A stretch of DNA of 64,000 nt, taken from contig CP119310.1 in NCBI GenBank assembly GCA_029203185.1, forward strand, positions 1,302,001 through 1,366,000. Reading direction: 5' to 3'. Source of the stretch: Candidatus Chryseobacterium colombiense. Lineage in GTDB: Bacteria; Bacteroidota; Bacteroidia; Flavobacteriales; Weeksellaceae. How positions within the stretch are numbered: position 1 is the first letter of the stretch; the number at the start of each line of letters is the position of its first letter. Of this stretch, positions 40,945 to 48,799 are shown in pieces. The notes under the pieces are model-generated. The model did no database searches and was not told the origin of the DNA. It saw nothing but the letters and a program-made list of their open reading frames with translations. The position numbers and the translations under genes were made by a program.

Positions 40945-41538
40945 TTAATTTTTATTTGGATGGGAAACCAATTCTTTGCGGATACGGCTTAAAGAAGTAT
41001 CTGTAACACCCAGATAGGAGGCAATTTGCTTTAAGGGAGCAAACTGTATTACATGGGGTTTTTGTTCTAAGAGATTAAGGTAGCGTCTTGTTGCGGAAAG
41101 GATAAACATTTCCACAGAACGTTGTTTATATACAAAAAGCTGCTGAGACATCCACGCTCTTCCCCATTCTCTGAGGTTTGGGATTTTGTGGAACAGTTCC
41201 TGAAAAGTTTCGAAATCAAACTTCCAGCATTCACAATCCATTATACAGACAATGTTTTCCTGTGTCGGAATTCTTTGAAACAGTGATGAAACTTCAATAA
41301 TGACTTCATTTTCCACAAAAAAATGGGTAGTTACTTCATTTCCGTTAAAATCATTAACAAATGAACGAGCCAGTCCTTTCTCCAAAATATAGTATTCATT
41401 AGCTGTTTTTCCTTCTTCCAGAATAAAATCACCTTTCTGGAAAAATACTTTTTCATGAGCCTGAAATATCTCATCGAGCTCTTCCTGCAGGAAAAAAGGA
41501 AAATCATAACAGATTTCTAAGGCTTTATTGCTCATCAA
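40945..41538 (-). CDS. Crp/Fnr-family transcriptional regulator
   Basis: 197 residues. The cyclic-nucleotide-binding jelly roll is seen in HEKVFFQKGDFILEEGKTANEYYILEKGLARSFV and VENEVIIEVSSLF, and a C-terminal helix-turn-helix in APLKQIASYLGVTDTSLSRIRKEL. No Fe-S Cys cluster is present, so it is not a true Fnr oxygen sensor. It lies directly upstream of the twelve-gene cluster on the same strand and may regulate it. Two in-frame Met codons open the gene. Confidence 0.88.
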   Translation of the reverse strand: MMSNKALEICYDFPFFLQEELDEIFQAHEKVFFQKGDFILEEGKTANEYYILEKGLARSFVNDFNGNEVTTHFFVENEVIIEVSSLFQRIPTQENIVCIMDCECWKFDFETFQELFHKIPNLREWGRAWMSQQLFVYKQRSVEMFILSATRRYLNLLEQKPHVIQFAPLKQIASYLGVTDTSLSRIRKELVSHPNKN

Positions 41539-41707
41539 ATTCTATGTTTTTGTAAGGTTTTAAAATTAGAATTTTTATCTGAGATGATGAAAAGAATATT
41601 AAACAAAATAATAAATACGACATGCAAAACAAATGCAATCCACTACATATGAACAGCATAAACTATTTATAATAATTATAAATTAGTTAAACACATTTCA
41701 ATCACCT

Positions 41708-41804
41708 CGTCATTCTGCTGAAGAAAGAATATTTACTTATTTATAGTTTAAAGAAAAAACAGCTGAAATTTTGTTATCGAGATTCTTCCTTCGTCAGAAT
41801 GACA
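41708..41804. repeat. Intergenic repeat, inverted pair
   Basis: An inverted, diverged copy (CGTCATTCTGCTGAAGAAAG..., 41708-41730) faces an intact copy (41780-41804) over 49 bases, a REPIN-like arrangement between the Crp/Fnr gene and the DUF763 gene. Confidence 0.7.
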
Positions 41805-41831
41805 AAAGAACCTTTAGTGTTTTACTAAAAA

Positions 41832-43043
41832 TTAAAACAAAGAAAGCTGGATCGGTTTGGAAGGAGAAGGTTTCTGAGCATCTCCAAAAACAGTCTTCCC
41901 ACCGAAACGCCATGAATTTTGTCTTTCTTCTTCAATAACCTGTTGAATATCAAAATCTGGGGTAAAATCTTTTTCAGTAGATTCAATAATTTGATGAAGC
42001 TTATTCAGTGTTTTTAATTTATCTGAGTTCCCAAGTTTAGATTTTTCAATTCCGCTCTTAAGGATTTGAATGCTTTCGTCATACACTTTTGTCGGCACAG
42101 GAAACGGATGACCGTCTTTTCCGCCATGAGCAAAGGAAAATCTAGCTGGATCTTTAAACCTTGAAGGCGCTCCATGAATCACTTCGCTTACCAGAGCTAA
42201 AGACTGCATGGTTCTCGGACCCACCCCTTCCAACATTAGTAAGTCTTCGAAATTTTGAGGCTGCCGTTCTCTTGTCACATACAGAAGGGCTCCAAGCCGT
42301 TTCAAATCAACATCAGACGCCTGAACATCGTGATGATTAGGAAGAATCAATCTTGAAAAATCATTCATCACCTCTGCAGAATCTGTATGGGAAATTTCTA
42401 AAATCCCTTTCCGGTTTTCTGAAGCTTCTGAAGCGGTTAAATTCAAAATATGACCTCTTGAAATTCCGTTAATTCCTGTATGAGGTTCTTCAACAAAGGA
42501 TTTTATGTTTTCGGAATGCCAATGATAACGTCTGGCCGTTCCGTCGGATTCATGCATTCCCTGCTGAACAACACTCCAGCTGCCGGTATCGGACAGAATA
42601 AAATTATGCAGATACAATTGATAACCATCCTGAATCGCCGTATTATCAACCTTTGCAGAAAGTTTACTGGCTCTTACCAAATCATTCCCGTTTAAACCTG
42701 TTTTATCCGCAATTTGAATTAATTCCGAAGGAGTATCCCTCGAAAATTTGCCTTTTCCTCCACAGATATACAGCCCAAGAGACTGAGAGTTTGGATTAAT
42801 AGATCTTTTCAAAGCGCCCATCACAGAAGTGGTAATTCCGGAAGAATGCCAATCCATTCCCATTACAGCACCGAAACTTTGAAACCAAAACGGATCTGAC
42901 AGTCGGCGAATAACTTCATCTTTCCCATAATCCATCAGGATAACCTCAACAATTGAAAGCCCGAGAATCGACATACGTTCATACAGCCAAGGTGGTACTT
43001 TGCCGTAATGTAAAGGTAAATCTGCTGTTCCGGAACGTTTCAT
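41832..43043 (-). CDS. DUF763 protein with HhH motif and clamp-type C-terminus
   Basis: 403 residues. The DUF763 signature is complete: MKRSGTADLPLHYGKVPPWLYERM, RRLSDPFWFQSFGAVMGMDWHSSGITTSV, and GGKGKFSRDTPSE. A helix-hairpin-helix-like segment follows near 273-296 (LLMLEGVGPRTMQSL), as in DNA-repair enzymes. The last five residues are QLSLF (399-403), preceded by a Pro/Ser-rich flexible tail. QLSLF fits the consensus of peptides that dock on the bacterial DNA sliding clamp. The family has no assigned function; a DNA-maintenance role is inferred. Confidence 0.85.
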   Translation of the reverse strand: MKRSGTADLPLHYGKVPPWLYERMSILGLSIVEVILMDYGKDEVIRRLSDPFWFQSFGAVMGMDWHSSGITTSVMGALKRSINPNSQSLGLYICGGKGKFSRDTPSELIQIADKTGLNGNDLVRASKLSAKVDNTAIQDGYQLYLHNFILSDTGSWSVVQQGMHESDGTARRYHWHSENIKSFVEEPHTGINGISRGHILNLTASEASENRKGILEISHTDSAEVMNDFSRLILPNHHDVQASDVDLKRLGALLYVTRERQPQNFEDLLMLEGVGPRTMQSLALVSEVIHGAPSRFKDPARFSFAHGGKDGHPFPVPTKVYDESIQILKSGIEKSKLGNSDKLKTLNKLHQIIESTEKDFTPDFDIQQVIEEERQNSWRFGGKTVFGDAQKPSPSKPIQLSLF

Positions 43044-43109
43044 TCTGTAAAGGTAGGTGTATTGTTTTTAATTTTTATTGATTTGAATCAGGAATTGTGA
43101 TACTAATAC

Positions 43110-43136
43110 AGATTTTTCCTTTCATCGAAATGACAG
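43110..43136. repeat. Diverged intergenic repeat copy
   Basis: AGATTTTTCC...GAAATGACAG matches the dispersed repeat with a few substitutions, between DUF763 and tpx. Confidence 0.55.
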
Positions 43137-43158
43137 ACTTCATATATATTTAAATTAA

Positions 43159-43190
43159 AAATTCCCGTGAAAGTTTTCACAGGAATTTTA
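43159..43190 (-). terminator. Terminator of tpx
   Basis: Stem AAATTCCCGTGAA/TTCACAGGAATTT with one G-T pair (43159-43172 and 43177-43189), followed by T residues on the minus strand. Confidence 0.7.
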
Positions 43191-43213
43191 ACAGAAATTT
43201 TATTTCTATTATC

Positions 43214-43711
43214 TTATTTCAATGCTGCTAAAGCTGCATCATAATTAGGCTCATGTACGATTTCCGGAACCTGCTCTGTATAGATTACTTTATTATTTTC
43301 ATCCGTTACAATTACAGCACGGCTCAAAAGTCCCTGCATTGGAGAATCAGTAATCGTCACCTCATAATCATCCCCGAAACTTCCTCTGAAATCTGAAAGG
43401 GTTTCTACATTGTCCAAACCTTCTGCTGCACAAAATCTTCCTAATGCAAAAGGCAGATCTTTAGACACATTAATTACAACCGTATTTTCCAAATTTGAAG
43501 CTTCTTCATTAAATTTTCTTGCTGAAGCCGCACAAATTCCTGTATCAATGGATGGAAAAATATTGAATACCTTTTTCTTTCCTTCGAAGCTTTCCAAAGT
43601 TTTTACATTCAAGCCAGAATCTACCAAAGCAAAATCTCTGATTGTAGTTCCTACTGACGGAAGAGTTCCTATTGTATGTATTTCATTTCCTTTTAAAGTA
43701 ATCGTTGACAT
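43214..43711 (-). CDS. tpx: Thiol peroxidase (Tpx)
   Basis: 165 residues from ATG 43711 (MSTITLKGNEIHTIG). A TTG 24 bases upstream overlaps the promoter -7 box and is not a good start. Tpx reduces H2O2 and organic peroxides with thioredoxin. The peroxidatic Cys is C60 in FPSIDTGICAASARKF and the resolving Cys is C94 in GRFCAAEGL, the expected Tpx spacing. The usual DTP-V-C is DTG-I-C here. A full consensus promoter lies directly upstream and a terminator follows, so it is a single-gene unit. Confidence 0.93.
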   Translation of the reverse strand: MSTITLKGNEIHTIGTLPSVGTTIRDFALVDSGLNVKTLESFEGKKKVFNIFPSIDTGICAASARKFNEEASNLENTVVINVSKDLPFALGRFCAAEGLDNVETLSDFRGSFGDDYEVTITDSPMQGLLSRAVIVTDENNKVIYTEQVPEIVHEPNYDAALAALK

Positions 43712-43732
43712 AAATTTATTTTTTAAGTTTTT

Positions 43733-43762
43733 CAAATTTACTCAAAATAGAAAAGATATCAA
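43733..43762 (-). promoter_or_regulatory. Consensus Bacteroidota promoter of tpx
   Basis: On the minus strand TTG (plus 43760-43762), exactly 19 bases, then TAAATTTG (plus 43733-43740). This is the textbook Bacteroidota layout and gives a leader of about 15-18 bases before the ATG. Confidence 0.75.
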
Positions 43763-44087
43763 CAGATTTTTTAACTAACATTTAAACATAAATTCTAATA
43801 ATTTATTTTAACCATAATAGCCATATTACAATTTACAAAGAGAAAATCACTTAATTTTATAATTCATAATCAACGCATTGTTTAATTGTTAATTCTTCCA
43901 ACATTATCATAATAAAATATGGTATAAACATGAAATTTAACTATATTTACAGTTCACCAAAATCCGAATATTATTAAGTTAGATTATGATTTTTAATCAT
44001 AACATCAAATAATTGTCTAAAAAATCCCAAAAGATGATTATTGATGAATAGATTGAAAAAAAATATCATTTTCTTTAAAAACTAATA
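43763..44087. other. Upstream region of the FkbH-MBOAT operon
   Basis: About 325 A+T-rich bases. TATATTTA near 43943 is the closest -7 match for the plus strand, without a TTG box. No ORF or hairpin is evident. Confidence 0.35.
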
Positions 44088-45815
44088 ATGATGTATAAAA
44101 CATTTTCGGAATTAAAAAAAGCTGAAAAAACATACTTTAATTCACCAAAAACGATTAAAGTAGCCTTACTTGGTGATACTGCTACACAGTTTTTACATGT
44201 TGCTTTAAAAGGAACAGCAAAAACGGAAGGTTTCAATCTGGAAATATTTGAAGCAGATTTCGGACAGATATCCCGCCAAATTATGGATCCCTCTTCGGAA
44301 TATTATGCGTTTGATGCAGATTATACCGTTATTTTTGAATCAACCCACAAATTACTGAATCAATATTATAAATCTTACGATTCTGCTAAAGATCTTGCAA
44401 ATAATAAAGTCAAATACATTAAAGAGCTTTACAATACGATACAAAACCGTACAAAAAGCAGAATCATTTACTGCAATTTTCCCATAATCGACAGTAAAGT
44501 TTTTGGAAATTTTTCTAACAAAGTAGAATCATCTTTTAATTTTCAGCTCAATAAACTTAATTATTTACTTTCTCTGGAAATAGCAATGAGCAAAAACAAC
44601 TTTTTCATTGCAGATTTGCTTTCTATTCAGAATAAATGGGGAAGAGATTTTATTTTTGCACCCAGCATTTACGTGAACACTGAAATGGTCATTTCAATAG
44701 ATGCTTTACCCATTGTAGCTCATACGATATTCAGCATTATCTCTTCTCTGGAAGGTAAATTTAAAAAATGCCTTATTCTGGACCTGGATAACACAACTTG
44801 GGGAGGAATTATAGGAGATGATGGCCTGGAGAAAATCCAAATCGGAAATTTGGGAATCGGAAAAGCTTTTACGGAATTTCAATATTGGGTAAAAGCACTG
44901 CAAAAAAGAGGGATTATTCTTGCTGTTTGCAGTAAAAACGACGAAGATAAAGCAAAAGAACCATTTGAAAAACATCCGGATATGGTTCTGAAGCTGGAAG
45001 ATATTGCTGTTTTTGTTGCCAATTGGGAAAATAAAGCAGATAATATCAGAAAAATTCAAAGCATATTAAATATCGGATTGGATTCAATGGTTTTTCTTGA
45101 TGACAATCCCTTTGAACGAAATCTTGTGAGAGAAAATCTTCCCGAAGTATGTGTACCCGAATTACCGGAAGATCCTGCAGAATATCTGGAATATTTATAT
45201 GGCTTAAATCTTTTTGAAACAGCAAGTTTCTCGGAAAATGACGTGGAAAGAACAAAACAATATCAGGTAGAAGCACAGCGGGTGGTTGATCTGGAAAGTT
45301 TTACCAATGTTGAGGATTTTCTGAAAAGCATGGATATGCTTTCTGATGTTCAGGAGTTTAATGATTTTTCTAAACCAAGGGTTTCCCAGCTTACCCAAAG
45401 ATCCAATCAATTTAATTTGAGAACAGTAAGGTATACTGAACAGGAAATTGATACTCTTATTGCTTCTGAAAAGCACCACACCATTTCATTTACTTTGGAA
45501 GATAAGTACGGAGATAATGGTTTAATTTGTGTTATCGTGCTTGAAGAACAGGATAAAGAAACACTTTTTATAGAAACCTGGCTGATGAGCTGCAGGGTTC
45601 TGAAAAGAGGAATGGAAGACTTCACACTCAAAACGATTGCAGATCTTGCTAAAAAACAAGGTTATACCTATATAATAGGAGAATATATTCCCACATCTAA
45701 AAATCAAATGGTAAAAGATCATTATGAAAATCTGGGCTTCATCAATAAAAATGACAAATGGATTCTGAATGTAAATGACTATCAACCAAAAGAAATATAT
45801 ATTAAAAATAAATAA
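44088..45815 (+). CDS. FkbH-like HAD-IIIC enzyme
   Basis: 575 residues. An N-terminal FkbH_N-like region (about 1-215, KVALLGDTATQFLHVALKG) is followed by a HAD-IIIC domain with D232-L-D234 in LILDLDNTTWGGIIGDDG, and then AVCSKNDEDKA and MVFLDDNPFER. The C-terminal acyltransferase-like domain carries C502 in WLMSCRVLKRGMEDF. In FkbH enzymes the HAD part dephosphorylates the glycerate of 1,3-bisphosphoglycerate and a Cys passes glyceryl to an acyl carrier protein. An ACP gene starts six bases downstream, followed by MBOAT and SGNH-type genes. I infer that it loads a glyceryl-like group for export and surface attachment, a role played by DltA in Dlt systems. Either of the two first Met codons may start. 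Confidence 0.85.
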   Translation: MMYKTFSELKKAEKTYFNSPKTIKVALLGDTATQFLHVALKGTAKTEGFNLEIFEADFGQISRQIMDPSSEYYAFDADYTVIFESTHKLLNQYYKSYDSAKDLANNKVKYIKELYNTIQNRTKSRIIYCNFPIIDSKVFGNFSNKVESSFNFQLNKLNYLLSLEIAMSKNNFFIADLLSIQNKWGRDFIFAPSIYVNTEMVISIDALPIVAHTIFSIISSLEGKFKKCLILDLDNTTWGGIIGDDGLEKIQIGNLGIGKAFTEFQYWVKALQKRGIILAVCSKNDEDKAKEPFEKHPDMVLKLEDIAVFVANWENKADNIRKIQSILNIGLDSMVFLDDNPFERNLVRENLPEVCVPELPEDPAEYLEYLYGLNLFETASFSENDVERTKQYQVEAQRVVDLESFTNVEDFLKSMDMLSDVQEFNDFSKPRVSQLTQRSNQFNLRTVRYTEQEIDTLIASEKHHTISFTLEDKYGDNGLICVIVLEEQDKETLFIETWLMSCRVLKRGMEDFTLKTIADLAKKQGYTYIIGEYIPTSKNQMVKDHYENLGFINKNDKWILNVNDYQPKEIYIKNK

Positions 45816-45821
45816 CACATT

Positions 45822-46058
45822 ATGGAAAGAAATGAGGTTTTAACAAGACTTACGCCTATTTTTCGTGAACAATTAGACAATGAAGACATTGAACTGAATG
45901 CTGAAACTACAGCAGACGATATTGAAGAATGGGATTCGCTTTCTCATATTCAGCTTATTGTAGCTATAGAAAAAGCTTTTGGGATTCGCTTTACGTCTTC
46001 AGAAATTCAAAGCTGGAATAATGTAGGCGAAATGATAGATTCCATTATCAGCAAATAA
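45822..46058 (+). CDS. Acyl carrier protein
   Basis: 78 residues, the size and charge of ACPs. The phosphopantetheine attachment Ser is S39 in EEWDSLSHIQLIVAIEKAFGI, the DSL motif with typical acidic flank. It follows the FkbH-like enzyme by six bases and precedes the MBOAT gene by six, so it is surely the dedicated carrier of this cassette and not the fatty-acid ACP. By analogy with DltC it would carry the activated group to the membrane O-acyltransferase. Confidence 0.9.
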   Translation: MERNEVLTRLTPIFREQLDNEDIELNAETTADDIEEWDSLSHIQLIVAIEKAFGIRFTSSEIQSWNNVGEMIDSIISK

Positions 46059-46064
46059 AATAGT

Positions 46065-47498
46065 ATGCTTCTCAATTCTTACTATTTTATCTTTTTCTTT
46101 GCTATACTATTTTTTGCTTATTACATTTTTGGAAAAACATCAAAAATTCAGAATCTATTTCTTTTAATAGGAAGTTATATTTTCTACTCGAGCTGGAGCT
46201 GGAATTTTTTATCATTACTGATTATTTCTACTTTAGCTACTTTTTTTATTGGAAACAAAATAAAGAAATCGGAAGGAAAAGCAAAAGCATACTGGCTCAG
46301 AACAGGAGTCTTTTTAGTATTGATACAGCTTCTGTATTTTAAATATTTTAATTTTTTCATTGAAAATTTTAATGATTTATTAAAAATATTCGGCTGCAAA
46401 GATCAATTGGGTTTACTGAAAATTATATTCCCTATAGGAATCAGCTTTTATTCTTTCAGAATGATTGGCTATTTGCTGGATATAAAAAATAATAAGCTTA
46501 AAGAACTTCCGACCCTTTTAGATTATTCTGTTTTTGTTGCTTTTTTCCCGTGCATCATTGCAGGACCAATCGATAAAGCTTTGCCGTTTTTAAATAATCT
46601 TAAGGTCAAAAGAACGTTTTCGTCTTCACAGTTTGCAGACGGGTTGAGACAAATATTATGGGGAGTTTTTAAAAAACTGGTTATCGCAGACAATATTGCC
46701 ACGATTACTACCCCATTATTCGAATCTTATCATACAATAAACGGAAGTGCTTTGTTCATTGGAGCGGTTTTGTATTTTATACAATTGTATTCAGATTTTT
46801 CGGGGTATACAGATATGGCAATAGGAATTTCCAAATTATTGGGAATCAAAATTCAGCCTAACTTTAATTATCCTCTTTTTGCACAAAATGTTGCCGATTA
46901 TTGGCGAAGATGGCACATCTCATTAACTTCATGGCTTACTGAGCATGTTTTCACTCCCCTATCGATTCAGTTCAGGGATTATGATAAATACGGATTGATT
47001 ATGGCCATAATCATTAATTTTCTGGTTGTAGGTTTTTGGCATGGTGCAGAATGGCATTATATTTTTCATGGACTGATAAGCGGCATTATGTTTATTCCTA
47101 TCATCTGGAAAGGAAAAATGAACAAGAAGATAAAAAACTCGAACAATATCATCCCGACCAAAGAAGAGCTGAAAAACATCCCTTTAACATTTGTTATGTT
47201 TGCATTACTCATGGTACTTTTCTTTTCAACAGATATGAAAATGGCAATGAGTTATTATACAAAAATTTTCTCTACTTCTTTTTTCCAGTTTCCAAACTAT
47301 CAGTTTCATAAAGAAATAGCCCTGCTTATTATGTTTACATTAGGTATTGAATGGATTGGAAGAGATAAAGAATACGCCATAAAAGAATTGTTGATTAGCA
47401 AGAATGTTATGATAAGATGGGGATTTTATTATGTGCTGGTATTTTTGGTATTTTTATTTTACATTGCCCCGAAGGGATTTATCTATGCACAGTTTTAA
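46065..47498 (+). CDS. MBOAT-family membrane O-acyltransferase
   Basis: 477 residues with about ten or more membrane helices. The AlgI/DltB-type motifs are present: FPIGISFYSFRMIGYLLD, FFPCIIAGPIDK, NYPLFAQNVADYWRRWHISLTSWL, and the active-site region GFWHGAEWHYIFHGLISG, with the invariant His at about residue 326. It would move an acyl group from the cytoplasmic ACP across the inner membrane to an acceptor. Third gene of the cassette, two bases before the SGNH gene. Confidence 0.9.
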   Translation: MLLNSYYFIFFFAILFFAYYIFGKTSKIQNLFLLIGSYIFYSSWSWNFLSLLIISTLATFFIGNKIKKSEGKAKAYWLRTGVFLVLIQLLYFKYFNFFIENFNDLLKIFGCKDQLGLLKIIFPIGISFYSFRMIGYLLDIKNNKLKELPTLLDYSVFVAFFPCIIAGPIDKALPFLNNLKVKRTFSSSQFADGLRQILWGVFKKLVIADNIATITTPLFESYHTINGSALFIGAVLYFIQLYSDFSGYTDMAIGISKLLGIKIQPNFNYPLFAQNVADYWRRWHISLTSWLTEHVFTPLSIQFRDYDKYGLIMAIIINFLVVGFWHGAEWHYIFHGLISGIMFIPIIWKGKMNKKIKNSNNIIPTKEELKNIPLTFVMFALLMVLFFSTDMKMAMSYYTKIFSTSFFQFPNYQFHKEIALLIMFTLGIEWIGRDKEYAIKELLISKNVMIRWGFYYVLVFLVFLFYIAPKGFIYAQF

Positions 47499-47500
47499 TT

Positions 47501-48436
47501 ATGAAAAAATCAATCTTTAGATTACTTACATTTTCTATACTTCCATTGCTTTTCATCTGCTATGCAATATACTTAACCGGAAAAAATACAGATGATTTTT
47601 ATAAAAGATTTTCTTCACCTCAGCAAAATTCTTTAATACTGGGAAGTTCAAGGGCTGCATCTATGAACCCCGAAATTATAGATAAGGTGATACATTCTAA
47701 ATATCCAAACGCAAAATTATACAATTATGCTTTTACATGGGCACATTCTCCTTATGGTCCAAAATACTTAGAATCCATAAAAAAGAAAATAAAACCAGAC
47801 ACCAAAGACGGGGTTTTTATTGTAACTGTAGAACCCACTGCATTAATGGTTTACAAAAATCAACCGGACGACCCGCAGTATTATACCGAAAATGACAAGT
47901 CGGTTGCCAAAACTTCTATGGTTGCAACCAATCCTAATCTGGAATACCTGCTGGAAAGTTATGATTTCTCTATTACCAATGAACTCAATAAAAAAATAAG
48001 ACCTGAAAAAAATCTCATGATTGAAGTTTCCATATTGGATAATGGGAAAGTAAATGGAAAAGTGATCAAAAGATTTTCTGCTGAAAAAAGAAAGGAAATA
48101 AACGCAGAAAAAATGAAGGAATTAAAAAATAGATTTACCGAACTTAAACTTTCTGCGATCCGATTGGATTATCTCTCAAAAACAATTGATTTTTTAGAAA
48201 AGCACGGAAAAGTAATCGTGGTAAGAATGCCTGTAAGCAAAATCCCTTACGATATTGAAAATTCTGCACTTCCTGATTTTGACAACATCATTTTAAACAT
48301 TATGAAGTCTAAAAAAGTTCCGTATATCAATTATAACAATTATCCTAATCATTATCAATGGGTAGACGAAGTCCATTTGGAACCTGAATCTATGGATAAG
48401 TTTTCAGCAGTGATTGCAGGAGATATTATTCGATAG
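47501..48436 (+). CDS. Membrane-anchored SGNH-type protein (DltD/AlgJ-like)
   Basis: 311 residues from ATG 47501, two bases after the MBOAT stop; a start inside the MBOAT gene would be out of place. One N-terminal membrane helix (RLLTFSILPLLFICYAIYL) anchors a periplasmic domain with an SGNH-like first block, LGSSRAASM (Ser at 49-50), and a last block with D289 and H292 in WVDEVHLEPE. This is the layout of DltD and AlgJ/AlgX-type partners of MBOAT proteins, which pass the acyl group to the final acceptor. Fourth gene of the cassette. The acceptor is unknown. Confidence 0.82.
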   Translation: MKKSIFRLLTFSILPLLFICYAIYLTGKNTDDFYKRFSSPQQNSLILGSSRAASMNPEIIDKVIHSKYPNAKLYNYAFTWAHSPYGPKYLESIKKKIKPDTKDGVFIVTVEPTALMVYKNQPDDPQYYTENDKSVAKTSMVATNPNLEYLLESYDFSITNELNKKIRPEKNLMIEVSILDNGKVNGKVIKRFSAEKRKEINAEKMKELKNRFTELKLSAIRLDYLSKTIDFLEKHGKVIVVRMPVSKIPYDIENSALPDFDNIILNIMKSKKVPYINYNNYPNHYQWVDEVHLEPESMDKFSAVIAGDIIR

Positions 48437-48568
48437 AAAATCAATAATCTTAAAGCAAAAATAAAAATACTCATTTATAATAAATGTACGTGGAGCTAGT
48501 AATCCAATGGTGGATTTTTTATATTCAGTTGACTCCAAGTGGTACAGAGCCGGAAGATTTAAACATAA

Positions 48569-48694
48569 TTTAATGATGGATCATTTGATGTAAATGAATC
48601 CTTTAATAATTTTCCGAATCCTGTTTCTACTCTTAAAACTTCAAAATTGAATCTGAACTTAATTTTGACACAACAAGAACCCGCACAATTATAA
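48569..48694 (+). pseudogene. Relic of a T9SS cargo gene (sorting-domain start)
   Basis: The frame after a stop at 48566-48568 reads FNDGSFDVNESF, then NNFPNPVSTLKTSKLNL and further residues to a TAA at 48692. NFPNPVST is the hallmark opening strand of a T9SS C-terminal domain. There is no start and no usable upstream coding region, so it is a fragment of a lost or rearranged gene. The flanking bases 48484-48573 contain only short frames. Confidence 0.5.
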
Positions 48695-48699
48695 TTTAT

Positions 48700-48722
48700 A
48701 GAGGCAAACACCTCTTTTTTTA
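48700..48722 (+). terminator. Terminator after the relic
   Basis: Stem AGAGG/CCTCT (48700-48704 and 48711-48715) with loop CAAACA and a long T run. Now probably the end of the FkbH-MBOAT transcript. Confidence 0.7.
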
Positions 48723-48755
48723 TGCAAATAGCTTAAATAAAACAAGGATATTTAC

Positions 48756-48763
48756 TAAATTTG
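48756..48763 (+). promoter_or_regulatory. Promoter -7 box of icd
   Basis: TAAATTTG matches TANNTTTG exactly, 36 bases before the icd ATG. No good TTG box at 19 bases. Confidence 0.5.
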
Positions 48764-48799
48764 TGAGTCTTAAAAAATCAAATAATAAATAACAGTATA

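Noticed and set aside
46184..46399. Minus-strand ORFs inside the FkbH and MBOAT genes
   Set aside because: They are shadows of well-supported plus-strand coding regions with clear catalytic motifs.
44088..48436. Polyketide or antibiotic gene cluster around the FkbH-like gene
   Set aside because: FkbH enzymes are known from such clusters, but no ketosynthase, acyltransferase or dehydrogenase partner lies nearby; the partners are MBOAT and SGNH proteins.
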